A stretch of 25,927 bases of DNA from a virus, in IMG/VR virus record IMGVR_UViG_3300012931_000070, positions 1 to 25,927 of that record; one strand, 5' to 3'. The position numbers were made by a program, and so were the translations under genes. This document shows positions 1-7,986 of this stretch, one piece after another (position 1 is the first letter of the stretch; the number at the start of each line of letters is the position of its first letter). The notes beneath the pieces were generated by a model, which worked only from the letters and a program-made list of their open reading frames with translations, was not told where the DNA came from and did not search any database.

Positions 1-1030
1 ATTCGGTCTGCGTTGCTCCATTGGTGGTCACGTAGTCCCCCATCCGTATCCCATGCGCCGTCAAAGAGAACGTGGCAACGCTCCCCGACCTGGTTACCTG
101 GGCCGTACAGGTTTTGCTTTTGGCCGAAAAACATGCGTGACGAGCGGTGGAGAGGCGCTTGAGCCACGTCGGCGAAATGTACCCGGTGGAATCTGCCTGC
201 GGGACGTGGTAGGCCTCGGCGGTCAGGGAAACAGCCTGCCTCTCGCCGATAGCCACCTCAACCCAATCGACCCCAACACGTTGCAGGGTCAAAACCTTGT
301 CCGTGTCGTCGAGGACCACGTCCTCGCCGTCAGCGGTGTGGATCTCCCCGGCCCCCGTCGCCTCATGTTTCACCGTAACGACTCTGGCGGCGTCCGCGCA
401 GCGAATGTACAACACCCGGCCCTCATCCAAGTTTGTGGTGACGATGTTTGAAAGGTCATCAGCGGCGGCGTCAGCCTCGGTATCAACGGTGTGGACCGAT
501 CCTGTCGGAGTCACCGATCCCGAAGAAATTGTCAGTTCGGTTGGCGCTATATGTCCAGGGAGCAGGTTCAGTTTGTCCTTGAACCACTCGGTGAGATCAT
601 AGAGAGCCCGCAGGGGCCAGTTGATCCACTCGGCCGGTGGTTTCTCCCCAGGGACCGTAGCGGATACCGCCGACAAGTTCGTTCCAGGCGTCAGAGTAAA
701 GGGCTCCCCAACAAGCGTGGTCGTGACGTAAAACGAATCGGCTTCATTCGCCTCGGCCTCGAAATCGGTCGATCCGTTGATCTCGGAAATCAGCCCGTCT
801 CGGATTTCCCCGGCTGTCGCGGAAGCGTCGGAGGTGTAGGAGTAAGGCGTTGCATCAATGGTGACGGTGTACTCCGTCTCATTCAGAACGGTTTCAACCG
901 TTACCTCCTGAGCCAACCGCGCAGGAGTAAACCCACGGTCCAGTTTTGCGGCGGGGGGTTCGGAAAGATAGGCCGTGTCGTCGTCTGTGGCCCACTCCGT
1001 AGTTTTGCTCGGCATCGTTGGCTCTGACAT
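1..1030 (-). CDS. Tail fiber protein, N-terminal part (runs off the window)
   Basis: The frame is open from an ATG at 1030 to the window edge, giving 343 residues and no stop. An AAAGGGG ribosome site lies 8 bases before the ATG. Residues 1-45 are a linker-like head. Residues about 50-127 form a small domain with the motif YSYTSDASATAGEI that also occurs in the sheath protein. Residues about 131-155 contain PPAEWINWPLRALYDL, a pattern I know from phage tail fibers. Residues about 165-265 resemble a fiber module that ends in LTLQRVGVDWVEV. The position directly after the DUF2612 baseplate gene is where tail fibers usually sit. The function, host attachment, is inferred from position and modules. 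The receptor-binding end is outside the window. Confidence 0.75.
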   Translation of the reverse strand, partial: MSEPTMPSKTTEWATDDDTAYLSEPPAAKLDRGFTPARLAQEVTVETVLNETEYTVTIDATPYSYTSDASATAGEIRDGLISEINGSTDFEAEANEADSFYVTTTLVGEPFTLTPGTNLSAVSATVPGEKPPAEWINWPLRALYDLTEWFKDKLNLLPGHIAPTELTISSGSVTPTGSVHTVDTEADAAADDLSNIVTTNLDEGRVLYIRCADAARVVTVKHEATGAGEIHTADGEDVVLDDTDKVLTLQRVGVDWVEVAIGERQAVSLTAEAYHVPQADSTGYISPTWLKRLSTARHACFSAKSKTCTAQVTRSGSVATFSLTAHGIRMGDYVTTNGATQTE

Positions 1031-1048
1031 TTTTAAAACCCCTTTGAG

Positions 1049-1621
1049 TTACAGTAGTCCTGCGAGATTTCCGCCAGAAGTTAAATCCTCAATCCCCGAA
1101 AAACCTTCCCCTTCGTCGTCACCGTAGAAAGCAAACGGGGTTTCCGGTGGGAGGAAAATGTCATACCCAACCCCCGCAAGCTTGGCCCCCTCGATGGCCT
1201 GGCGGACCTCGCCGTGTGAAACGATAGGGTCGGGTGAGGTTGCGATGAGTCGAAAGTGCGCCGGGAAGCTTTCCTCGAACGTCACCGCCGAAGCCCCCAT
1301 CAAATATTTGAAAATGGCAATGATGTCCTCGCGGGTCCCCTCGGACAACAATTCCGTGACTCGGAACTCAAGCCACGCCTTATAGGCCGTGTCGTCCTGG
1401 TCGGTCCGCCTGGGTTGCCCAAGCACACGTCCGATGTTGTCCAGTTGCACGCCTTCGGCGTCGTCGATAGACAACCGCTTCTCGAAAGTCCCAAGTGCAT
1501 TTTCGATTACCTGAACTCTGTCTCCGAAAACGGTGATAACACCAATTAGGATTTCATCGTCCACCGACTGAGACCGTAAACTCGCCAGGGCGTCAGCGGT
1601 ATGTGTGGTGATCGCGTCCAT
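1049..1621 (-). CDS. DUF2612-type baseplate/tail protein (gp48/gpI-like role)
   Basis: This 190-aa protein contains VQLDNIGRVLGQPRR followed by DDTAYKAWLEFRV and a TREDIIAIFKYLMG helix. This matches the DUF2612 family of contractile-tail baseplate proteins, which sits between the J-like wedge protein and the fiber and is thought to connect them. The C-terminus, GFSGIEDLTSGGNLAGLL, is glycine-rich and typical of the family. The start is the ATG at 1621, whose A is the last base of the TGA stop of the J-like gene (TGATG). A TTG three bases upstream is possible but less likely. Family recognition is by eye. The exact structural place in the baseplate is inferred. Confidence 0.8.
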   Translation of the reverse strand: MDAITTHTADALASLRSQSVDDEILIGVITVFGDRVQVIENALGTFEKRLSIDDAEGVQLDNIGRVLGQPRRTDQDDTAYKAWLEFRVTELLSEGTREDIIAIFKYLMGASAVTFEESFPAHFRLIATSPDPIVSHGEVRQAIEGAKLAGVGYDIFLPPETPFAFYGDDEGEGFSGIEDLTSGGNLAGLL

Positions 1622-2814
1622 CAATCCCTCACAACCGTGATGCGCGAGGCGTCGTATTGCGGGATCTCGTTGGGAGCCATGGTGAGGACGGCACCGGAGA
1701 TCGGGGGGTCGGAGATTCCGACCAAGAGCGTCATGTTGTTGATTCCTGCGACGGAGGCGGCGGCTCCGGCAGCCAGTTGGAACGGAACCACGTCCTCGCC
1801 CAGGGCGGCGTTATCGGTGCCAAATTCCTCAAGCGCATCGGCCAGTCGCGTGTCGCCATCGGATGGATAGACAGCACCCTCGCGTGAGTCCGTGTTGGCC
1901 GTCACGTTGGCGATTATGTAGATCGGCACGGTTGTGGGGCGCGAGAAACAAATGACTTGTTCCACGCCCTCGGAATCCTCGACTGTTACCTCTGTGTCAC
2001 CGTGGGTCTCAATTCCGCCTCCGACCGAGGACGCTATCGCCTCGGCAATGTCCGTGTCGTCGCCACCCGTGACGTAAATCTCGACGGAGTGTGGAGGCAG
2101 ACCGTTTTCGTCGGTCGTGTCGAACTCGTTTTCCGCTCCCCCGGTGAGGGTGACACCGGTCACGGCATCCACTGCAGAGATAATCCCGTTGAGGGTTCCT
2201 GATCCTGTGCGACGGAGGCTGCGAAGCCGACGTTGACGAAAAGCTTCCGAGGTCTCCGTGTCTTGTCCTGGCATGGCATCGGCGGCATTGGTTACGGACG
2301 TGATCCCTGATTTCGGGGTTGCGATTGTCGTCAACGTTCCGGCAGGGGCCAGGACAGGCCCGGTATCGTGGGCCTGCATTGCGACCTCCACGGTCCCCGT
2401 AGGACCGATGGTGTGCTCGGCCAAGGCCTCGAACAACGCCGTGGAGTCCCCGTCCACCGACGCCCCAAACGGATTCGGCGGACCGTCGATTACAGTGCCC
2501 TCGTCCCCGGTGACGGTGGCTGTAACCGTGGAGTACGAAGCGGCTTTGCGCTCGGCGTCATTCAAACGATACAGTCGGTCCTGGGCCTCATCCTCGGCGG
2601 AATCGGGGTCCATGGAGTTGTAGATGTCCTCCATCTTTTCCCACAAGGTGTCCTCTCGGGCGGCCAGGATCGCCGCCAACTGTCCGAGTGGTGATGTTTC
2701 GGTCAGGTTGATGGCATCACCAAAAGCCGTCCTGAATGCGTCCTGGATTTCCTCCAGGATGTCAGCCAACCTCGGGCGCGAGAACCCCGTGGAAAGAACT
2801 CCGTAATCAGCCAT
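1621..2814 (-). CDS. Baseplate wedge protein, J-like (P2 gpJ / Mu gp47 family)
   Basis: At 397 aa it has the usual length and layout of baseplate J-like proteins. The N-terminal region has FSRPRLADILEEIQDAFRTA and the SPLGQLAAILAAREDTLWE helix that opens the family. The middle has repeated acidic beta-rich segments. Residues about 180-215 contain GQDTETSEAFRQRRLRSLRR followed by GTLNGIISAVDAVTGV, the conserved core of the family. In P2 and Mu relatives the protein forms the wedge ring around the hub. It overlaps the end of the gp25-like gene by 8 bases, and its own stop overlaps the next start, so the three genes are probably translated in concert. Confidence 0.92.
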   Translation of the reverse strand: MADYGVLSTGFSRPRLADILEEIQDAFRTAFGDAINLTETSPLGQLAAILAAREDTLWEKMEDIYNSMDPDSAEDEAQDRLYRLNDAERKAASYSTVTATVTGDEGTVIDGPPNPFGASVDGDSTALFEALAEHTIGPTGTVEVAMQAHDTGPVLAPAGTLTTIATPKSGITSVTNAADAMPGQDTETSEAFRQRRLRSLRRTGSGTLNGIISAVDAVTGVTLTGGAENEFDTTDENGLPPHSVEIYVTGGDDTDIAEAIASSVGGGIETHGDTEVTVEDSEGVEQVICFSRPTTVPIYIIANVTANTDSREGAVYPSDGDTRLADALEEFGTDNAALGEDVVPFQLAAGAAASVAGINNMTLLVGISDPPISGAVLTMAPNEIPQYDASRITVVRD

Positions 2815-3157
2815 TACCTACCTCCAGGGCTATTTCGCCGTCAGAAGTCGAAACGCGGATTTGGACCGTGGCCGTCCTGGTCTCAACGTCCTGCTCGAAA
2901 GACATTTCGAGAAGATCAAGAACCCCAGGAGTCTCAAGGACCGCCCTGGTGAGGATGGCTTGGGCGTTCTGCGGATTTTTCTCGAACAACTCCGTGAACC
3001 ACGGCAAGCCATCCGACCGATCCATGAACCACTCGCCCTGGACCGCCAACAGGCGCTGCCGAATGCGTTGTTTAACCTCATCGGCTCCCGTGACGATGGG
3101 GATGGCGTTGTTTTCAAAAACGAGGAGGCCGTCGTCGTCTTGTTTCAGATCGGACAC
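2807..3157 (-). CDS. Baseplate wedge protein, gp25-like
   Basis: This 116-aa protein contains GADEVKQRIRQRLLAVQGEWF and DRSDGLPW followed by a VLETPGVLDLLEM segment. These are the hallmarks of the T4 gp25/DUF2634-type baseplate family, in which the protein joins the wedge to the sheath and helps start sheath polymerisation. The start is a GTG at 3157, with a GGGGGG ribosome site immediately upstream. That site lies right after the T-run of the terminator at 3174-3226, so this is the first gene of a new transcription unit or of one reached by read-through. The J-like gene follows with an 8-base overlap. Confidence 0.88.
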   Translation of the reverse strand: MSDLKQDDDGLLVFENNAIPIVTGADEVKQRIRQRLLAVQGEWFMDRSDGLPWFTELFEKNPQNAQAILTRAVLETPGVLDLLEMSFEQDVETRTATVQIRVSTSDGEIALEVGNG

Positions 3158-3164
3158 AGTTCCC

Positions 3165-3227
3165 CCCGGAAATAAAAAAGGGCCCCCCTCCTTGCGGAGA
3201 AGGGCCCTCGCGTTGTTCGCGTCAGGC
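3165..3227 (-). repeat. 63-bp terminator cassette, copy A
   Basis: These 63 bases are identical to 11907-11969. The repeat holds, in minus-strand order, CCTGACGCG, a CGCG/CGCG mini-hairpin, a 12-bp terminator stem with GCAA loop, six T, and the beginning of the next gene's ribosome site. The flanks outside the repeat are different, so the cassette was duplicated or is kept identical as a unit. Confidence 0.95.
3174..3226 (-). terminator. Intrinsic terminator before the gp25-like gene
   Basis: On the minus strand a 12-bp stem (GGGCCCTTCTCC paired with GGAGGGGGGCCC, with two G-T pairs) closes a GCAA tetraloop at 3180-3207 and is followed by six T at 3174-3179. A smaller hairpin, CGCG-AACAA-CGCG, sits just ahead at 3209-3221. 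It follows the OB-fold membrane protein gene and precedes the gp25-like gene. Confidence 0.9.
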
Positions 3228-3275
3228 TTCGTCTAAGAAAATACTACCATGACGTGTAGGTTTTGGACGACTGGG

Positions 3276-3704
3276 CTACTCGACCCGGACCAGTGGAACA
3301 CCTAAAGTCATTCCATCCCCGATTCCTTCAATCGTGACCAAATCGCCTTTTTTTAGCGTGGACAACCATTTCACGTAATTGTCGTTTTCGTAACTGACTA
3401 TAACCACCCGAAGAATATCACCTCTGGCCTTGAGAGAAATCTGTGGTTTACCAAAGATGTCCTTTTGAATATCGACCATGACCCCGGTGACTTCCAAAAG
3501 TTTTCCCTTGTATTTGTCGTCGGCCCCGACCTCATTGTCGTGGTAATCGTCGTAAAGTTGGATGGCCGTCGCGGAGATTGGAACGACTTTCTTTTTCTCT
3601 TTGTTGCAATTCGAGCCGCCTAAAAAAAGAAGAACAAAAACACCAAGAAAAACCCACATAATCTTGTTGAACGCCGAGTCCTTCTTCGGTTGATCTTGGC
3701 TCAT
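3276..3704 (-). CDS. Membrane-anchored OB-fold protein (tRNA_anti-like)
   Basis: This 142-aa protein has a charged N-terminus, one membrane segment at residues about 15-32 (IMWVFLGVFVLLFLGG), a Lys-rich stretch, and then an OB-fold-like domain at about 43-142. The domain has the signature ATAIQLYDDYHDNEVGAD, KYKGKLLEVTGVM and LKKGDLVTIEGIGDG, which I recognise from the tRNA_anti-like family of envelope proteins. The family's exact role is not known. Here the domain would lie outside the cytoplasmic membrane. A Cys follows the membrane segment but does not form a proper lipobox. A strong AAGGAG site precedes the ATG. It sits in an AT-richer stretch between fiber-like and baseplate genes, so it is probably an accessory (moron-type) gene rather than a virion part. 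Confidence 0.75.
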   Translation of the reverse strand: MSQDQPKKDSAFNKIMWVFLGVFVLLFLGGSNCNKEKKKVVPISATAIQLYDDYHDNEVGADDKYKGKLLEVTGVMVDIQKDIFGKPQISLKARGDILRVVIVSYENDNYVKWLSTLKKGDLVTIEGIGDGMTLGVPLVRVE

Positions 3705-3733
3705 GGTTTCTCCTTGAGGCGAATGTTACAAGA

Positions 3734-4663
3734 TTACAAAATAATCCACTTTCCAGATTCGTAATCCAACAAAAGCATTTTTTCCCATTGGGAGATGACT
3801 ATATTTGCGCTTCCATCAATAGTATCGGAACTTGATCCTTCGATGGTCACGGAACCAGCACCAACACATTTGTAGTATTTGTACTCACCGCTCCCTGTTG
3901 CGGATTGGAGTGTTATGGCTCCAGCAGAGGCATTATCGAAAACAATAACTTTCATGGATACTGGAGCAGCACAACTTGAGGTGATTGTGGTTACAGCCAT
4001 AGCATCACGATCAATTTTACCGCCATTGAAATAAGCACCAGCAGAATTAAATAAATTTAAACCAATGGATTCATCTGTAAAAGAAGATGATGCATACGCT
4101 CGACACGTGACAAACCTTTTGGTTTTATCATCATGATCGACGGTTTTCCACCCGAGACCAGCTCCGGTTAATCCTCCACCGTAGGATATTGGAATAACGC
4201 TAAAAACAACTCCACCATCAACATCAATATCAAGATACCCAGTTGATACTATGCCTCCACCTTTTGCAGTTGGAGTATTTGGAGTTGTCATAGAAAGATA
4301 CGAAACAGTTTGAAGTGTTTGATTTGGATTTCCCAGTTGAACCCACAACGGAGAAGGACCACCATAAAAAATACTTGCAATCGCATAATCACCAGCGTAA
4401 AGACTTCCAGTGGAAGGAAGGTGCAGATCATTACCGTTCATCGTGACGGAAGAATTTGTAACGGCTCCATATGATGTCCATTGCGCGAGTGCGTTGGCGG
4501 ATCCAGCACAGATTCTAGACCCACCACCTGGAGTAGTAACAGCCATAACACCAATCCTATTCGTTGGCGTGTTTCTTGGAGTGGGTGAAAATGTAGGTGT
4601 CTGAGCAACCGCCTCGGAGACCATGAGCAGGATGGTGTAAAAAAATATGTTTATCTTTTTCAC
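3734..4663 (-). CDS. Secreted or surface fiber-like protein with signal peptide
   Basis: This 309-aa protein begins at GTG 4663, with AAGGAG 7 bases before it. Residues 1-21 look like a classical signal peptide: KK, then a hydrophobic core (INIFFYTILLMVS), then an AVAQ cleavage site. A Thr/Pro-rich linker follows (TPTFSPTPRNTPT). The remainder is rich in Gly, Ser, Thr and Val with short beta-type repeats, and the end (SSDTIDGSANIVISQWEK, then LLLDYESGKWIIL) resembles the last module of phage fibers. The DNA is much AT-richer than the surrounding genes. A signal peptide is unusual for a virion protein. It may be an exported fiber-like protein, a lysogenic surface protein, or a bacterial acquisition. 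I do not assign a function. Confidence 0.65.
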   Translation of the reverse strand: MKKINIFFYTILLMVSEAVAQTPTFSPTPRNTPTNRIGVMAVTTPGGGSRICAGSANALAQWTSYGAVTNSSVTMNGNDLHLPSTGSLYAGDYAIASIFYGGPSPLWVQLGNPNQTLQTVSYLSMTTPNTPTAKGGGIVSTGYLDIDVDGGVVFSVIPISYGGGLTGAGLGWKTVDHDDKTKRFVTCRAYASSSFTDESIGLNLFNSAGAYFNGGKIDRDAMAVTTITSSCAAPVSMKVIVFDNASAGAITLQSATGSGEYKYYKCVGAGSVTIEGSSSDTIDGSANIVISQWEKMLLLDYESGKWIIL

Positions 4664-4665
4664 TT

Positions 4666-5304
4666 TTATTCTCCTTGGTTAATCAGGTTGAAGGAATCGA
4701 TCCAGTAGGTTTGGCCACCATCACCGTAATATGATAAACACAGAACCGACCCCCTGCCAAGCGTCAAAGAATTATTGTCGTCTGAAAAATTGAATCCTGG
4801 TGGTAGTGTCAACGTTGCGACATGATCCGCTTTTTGGATTATTTTCATAATACTACCTTCCGGCATGGTCACCAAATGGCTCGAATCATCCGCACAATCC
4901 AATATATTCACGGTGTTTGTCAGTTCTGCGTCAATTCCCGTCACAACCTCCACAGGGCCAGATGGCAGGTAATCAGACGGCCCAAAACCAGAATCTTCAA
5001 GCCCGGTACCGGTGTCGTCTGAAAAAACAGGGAAATTACCCTCAATAACGGCGACCCCTGGAACGTGGACGTTATATCGCCCGCCAACCTGAAACCAGTC
5101 AGCGCCGTCATAAACCCACAGCGTTCCCTCGTCGAGGCAGAAACCAGCCATGCCCTGCAACATCGTCGTGCAGGAAGAAAGCTCGGTTTCGTCCTGAAAA
5201 ATAAATCCAAGACGATGCAACTGCATTTTGTTGGCGTCGGTTGGGTTGGCCCACCAGTCCGCGTGTTCATTACTGGTTTCATCCGGCGTGATCAAATCAG
5301 GCAT
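4666..5304 (-). CDS. Probable fiber or virion-surface protein
   Basis: This 212-aa protein has an N-terminal part with Trp- and Asp-rich segments (ADWWANPTDANKMQLHRLG, then GTLWVYDGADWFQVGG). The middle segment NFPVFSDDTGTGLEDSGFG is a pattern frequent in phage fibers at the junction between head and shaft. The C-terminal part, LTLPPGFNFSDDNNSLTLG, ends like a fiber module. It starts at ATG 5304, overlaps the previous gene by 8 bases, and ends where the signal-peptide protein begins. It is probably a short fiber or adhesin subunit. Motif similarity is by eye only. Confidence 0.6.
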   Translation of the reverse strand: MPDLITPDETSNEHADWWANPTDANKMQLHRLGFIFQDETELSSCTTMLQGMAGFCLDEGTLWVYDGADWFQVGGRYNVHVPGVAVIEGNFPVFSDDTGTGLEDSGFGPSDYLPSGPVEVVTGIDAELTNTVNILDCADDSSHLVTMPEGSIMKIIQKADHVATLTLPPGFNFSDDNNSLTLGRGSVLCLSYYGDGGQTYWIDSFNLINQGE

Positions 5305-5578
5305 TGGAGACCATCCTTTTCAGGCCAACGGAGTGGGAACCGCGCATTACCCCGACCCTTCCGTCTGACGTCAACATGAGCCGGTCCACAGTCTTTTCAG
5401 CCGGATCGGCGAGTTCGTTTTCCTGCGTAAAGTTGTCCAACATCGTCTGAAAAAGCGCCGTTGCGTTCAGGGCCATCGAGGAAAGCTGTTCCGGTGAAAT
5501 GGTTGGGTCGAGGACCAAAAGATACCCAACCCACTCCTGGGCAAGTTCCTCGTAAGTTTTCACGAGTACGGTTGCCAT
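5297..5578 (-). CDS. Small protein of unknown function in the baseplate region
   Basis: This 93-aa protein is mostly helical in its first two-thirds (KTYEELAQEWVGYLLVLDP, then QLSSMALNATALFQTMLDNF) and has a short basic C-terminal end. It has no membrane segment or recognisable motif. The ATG at 5578 is a few bases past the stop of the spike gene overlap zone, and its own end overlaps the following fiber-like gene by 8 bases. Its place between spike and fiber suggests a small baseplate or chaperone-type helper, but the sequence does not prove it. Confidence 0.6.
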   Translation of the reverse strand: MATVLVKTYEELAQEWVGYLLVLDPTISPEQLSSMALNATALFQTMLDNFTQENELADPAEKTVDRLMLTSDGRVGVMRGSHSVGLKRMVSNA

Positions 5579-5581
5579 GGC

Positions 5582-6232
5582 TCAACCTTTCATCAACGAA
5601 AGTAGTATTTTGATCCTGGTCAATTGGATCTGCGCCCCAGGCCCCAGGGGCTGTGGACCGATGGCCGTCATGGTTGTCGCGCCTTGCAGCGCAATGATCA
5701 GTTGGTCGATGATGTCCAGTAGTTCCACGGCACTGTTTTTTAGGATGATCTTCCCTGCTGCCGTTATCTCGATCCACGCGCTCCCGTTGCAAATCTCCAG
5801 GCTGGTATCTGCGCCCTTTGATGAAATTTTGTTTACCTTCGACCGGCCGCCAGGGATGGCAAACGCGTCCGTCATGTCGTGGTGGCGCTTGCTCTGCGTC
5901 TCCTCAACTGACCCGGACTCGTACCAATCGTCGATGGACCGCTCTGAGAAAACCAAAAGCACCTCGTCGCCCTTGGCGACTGGCAGCCGCACGTGGGCCG
6001 AACCCATGGAAGGAAAAACCAGTGGGACCTTGTTGATGGGGCGGACCTCAATGACTTGGTCGTCGGAGGCATACCGCTTTTTGAGCATTGGCTGCACGTC
6101 AACGGTGTAGTCCGAGGAGTAGTAGGCGAGAACCTTCCCCGGCAGGCAGGTGTGCAGGTCCAAGGCGCGGGAATCGAAGTGCCCGTCCAAAATCTCAGAG
6201 AGGGTTGGTGTCCGGCTATCTTTTCGGGACAA
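5582..6232 (-). CDS. Baseplate spike protein, gp138-like (gpV/gp45 role)
   Basis: The protein has an OB-fold type N-terminal domain (residues about 24-127) with LHTCLPGKVLAYYSSDYTVD, VQPML, VPLVFPS and KGDEVLLVFSERSIDDWYESG, then the conserved RHHDMTDAFAIPGG. This is the pattern of gp138/gpV central spikes, which pierce the outer envelope at the tip of the tube. The C-terminal end (ICNGSAWIEI, then KIILKNS) fits the short beta-helix of these spikes. No ATG exists near the expected start. I choose the TTG at 6232 because GGAGGG lies 5 bases before it and because the protein then begins LSRKDSRTPTLSEIL, as the family does. This gives 216 aa and a 17-base overlap with the hub gene. Confidence 0.85.
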   Translation of the reverse strand: MSRKDSRTPTLSEILDGHFDSRALDLHTCLPGKVLAYYSSDYTVDVQPMLKKRYASDDQVIEVRPINKVPLVFPSMGSAHVRLPVAKGDEVLLVFSERSIDDWYESGSVEETQSKRHHDMTDAFAIPGGRSKVNKISSKGADTSLEICNGSAWIEITAAGKIILKNSAVELLDIIDQLIIALQGATTMTAIGPQPLGPGAQIQLTRIKILLSLMKG

Positions 6233-7052
6233 GGAAACCCTCCGCGGTGGTGCTGAAGTCACCCTCTTGGGAATCAAAATCAAACACAGCCCTTGATACC
6301 CTGATCCAAGCGGACCCGCAAATTGGTGAAACAAGATTGACCAGACGCCCAGGGATGATCTCTTTGTTCAGAAGGCTTTTGAAACTCCAGTCATACCCCG
6401 CATCATCAGATTCGGTCGATGTCCCTTTTTGCGGGTACTCCAGCAACCCGGTCGAAGCCTGAAGAACAACCGCCACCTCGCCTGTGCTCTCGTTCTCGGG
6501 TACGACCTGGATCTCTCCGTTCTGGACGCTCCACGTGTATCCGACATCCCGGAGGATCTGGTTCATTGCCTTTCGGGCCTGGCCGCTGAAGTGGTATCCC
6601 CTGTTGTATTTGATCTCGCGGAACTCAGTCATTGCGGTCGAGGTCATTCCCAACGCGTCCTTGATGCGCTGGAATGCCTGTCGGTTCGTTGAACCCGGTC
6701 CCAAGGAAATGTCAACGTGGCTGTCGGACAGTGACCTCTCGCCATCCCCTGCCTCGATGCGGCACACGTCCTCGGCCTTGTCCTTCTTGTTAAGGACTTT
6801 TGAAATATCGCCAAGGAAAAGCATTCCGGTATCGCCGCCGTATCCGACGTCCACCCTCACGGCCATTCCTGGGCTTTCGACGAATCGTTGTGAGTCCGGG
6901 CTCAGGTTCAACAGTTCGATCACGGCCTTGTTTGCGAAAAAATCATCCGTCTTTTCTACCTGCCCTCTGGCGCGGACCTTGAACTCCTTGGAGCCCAAGG
7001 CAAAACCAGGCTTTCCAACCGTAACTATGACCGTCCGGTTAAAGAGGATCAT
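6216..7052 (-). CDS. Baseplate hub protein (gp27/gpD-like)
   Basis: This 278-aa protein begins MILFNRTVIVTVGKPG and continues with FKVRARGQVEKTDDFFANKA, NLSPDSQRFVES and a VDVGYGGDTGMLFLGDIS strand-rich stretch. The next part has RQAFQRIKDALG and YHFSGQARKAMNQILRDVG, with WSVQNGEIQVVPENE after it. This succession is typical of the tail hub proteins of simple contractile tails (gp27-like, Mu gp44/P2 gpD relatives), which form the central ring holding the spike. It overlaps the plug gene by 4 bases and the spike by 17 bases. The family is assigned from sequence pattern and from its place between plug and spike. Confidence 0.8.
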   Translation of the reverse strand: MILFNRTVIVTVGKPGFALGSKEFKVRARGQVEKTDDFFANKAVIELLNLSPDSQRFVESPGMAVRVDVGYGGDTGMLFLGDISKVLNKKDKAEDVCRIEAGDGERSLSDSHVDISLGPGSTNRQAFQRIKDALGMTSTAMTEFREIKYNRGYHFSGQARKAMNQILRDVGYTWSVQNGEIQVVPENESTGEVAVVLQASTGLLEYPQKGTSTESDDAGYDWSFKSLLNKEIIPGRLVNLVSPICGSAWIRVSRAVFDFDSQEGDFSTTAEGFLVPKR

Positions 7053-7375
7053 TCCGATTCCTCATACCAGAGCTTGAAATCTTTCCCGAGCCCGGTCTCG
7101 CCCGGCGTCCGGCCTTTATCGGCCATGTCCAAGAGATAAAACTTCCCAAGTGGGAATCCATCGACTCTCCCTGCCGCTCCACGGAACAGAGGATAGCCAG
7201 GGAGAAGCATCTGCCCGAGCCGGAGTGGATTTCGGTCGATGTCGTAGATGTCGAGCGTCCAGCGGTCGGCGCGTTCGTTGTACTTCACGATGCAGATATA
7301 ACCGACTTCCTCAAGGTCCACCCGGAACTCGTAACAGGGATACTCATCGGTGAGTGGGACGTTTACCGTGCTCAT
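7049..7375 (-). CDS. Baseplate plug-like protein
   Basis: This 108-aa beta-rich protein has YPCYEFRVDLEEVGYICIV, YNERADRWTLDIYD and then GQMLLPGYPLF followed by DGFPLGKFYLLD. This is the layout of the small baseplate plug protein of simple myophages such as cyanophage Pam3, which closes the tube end near the hub. The ATG at 7375 overlaps the stop of the Dit-like gene (ATGA), which decides the start over a GTG at 7384. The assignment is by pattern and position and is moderately sure. Confidence 0.75.
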   Translation of the reverse strand: MSTVNVPLTDEYPCYEFRVDLEEVGYICIVKYNERADRWTLDIYDIDRNPLRLGQMLLPGYPLFRGAAGRVDGFPLGKFYLLDMADKGRTPGETGLGKDFKLWYEESE

Positions 7376-7986
7376 ATTCCCCACCCAGTGGCGTCAATTC
7401 CTTTTGCAAGGTATGACTGTAGTTTCTTTTCCTCGGCGACCGTTGGAGGAGGTGCAGGTTTTTTCCCTATGTCCTGTTTCGCAGGAGCACCCTTTTTATC
7501 CTGGTGTTCCTGCGGGATGGTGACGCTAGAACTCGAAACGTAGCGGATTTCCTCGAACAGCGAAGTGAATTGGAGGACGTTTCCGGTCCGAGCGTTTCGG
7601 CTTGGGGTGTAGGAGACGAGGGTCATGGAGGAATAAACCTCGAACCCAGCCACAATATCCACGACCTGACCGCGAAGGGATTTCATGGTTTGATGGGCGC
7701 GGCGAATGGAATCCGGGATACCACCAAGGCCTGAAAGTTCAAGCCCGGTGGCCTTGTACAGCGGAACGGCTGGGATCAGGACATCGAGCATGAGTTTGAT
7801 AGGCTCGATGTTGATGTGGTCGGTTGCAGAGCTTCCGTCCTCCAATGGGGACCTGGACGGCGTTGCGGTGAATTCGGGTGCTTCGTGGATAACCACGTCG
7901 AAAACAAAACCGATTGACCCGTCGCCGTTATTCGCGGCGCGTGAGGACGGGAGGATAACACCTTTGGTTGGAGAAAATCCGAACAT
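7372..7986 (-). CDS. Dit-like baseplate protein
   Basis: This 204-aa protein contains SIGFVFDVVIHEAPEFTATP and HINIEPIKLMLDVLIPA, then SIRRAHQTMKSLRGQVVDIV and SMTLVSYTPSRNARTGNVLQFT followed by LFEEIRYVSSSSV. The combination of an early 'test sequence' strand, a short helix and an 'effective treatment of parameters' strand pattern is known from Dit-like (distal tail) proteins of contractile phages. Its C-terminal third (KKGAPAKQDIGKKPAPPP) is Lys/Pro-rich and probably flexible. The ATG overlaps the stop of the tape measure gene (TAATG). It would form the ring that joins tube end and baseplate. Confidence 0.75.
   Translation of the reverse strand: MFGFSPTKGVILPSSRAANNGDGSIGFVFDVVIHEAPEFTATPSRSPLEDGSSATDHINIEPIKLMLDVLIPAVPLYKATGLELSGLGGIPDSIRRAHQTMKSLRGQVVDIVAGFEVYSSMTLVSYTPSRNARTGNVLQFTSLFEEIRYVSSSSVTIPQEHQDKKGAPAKQDIGKKPAPPPTVAEEKKLQSYLAKGIDATGWGI

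Noticed and set aside
53-1027. Plus-strand open frames in the first kilobase
   Set aside because: The minus strand holds an open, motif-bearing fiber frame through the whole stretch, so these are shadows.
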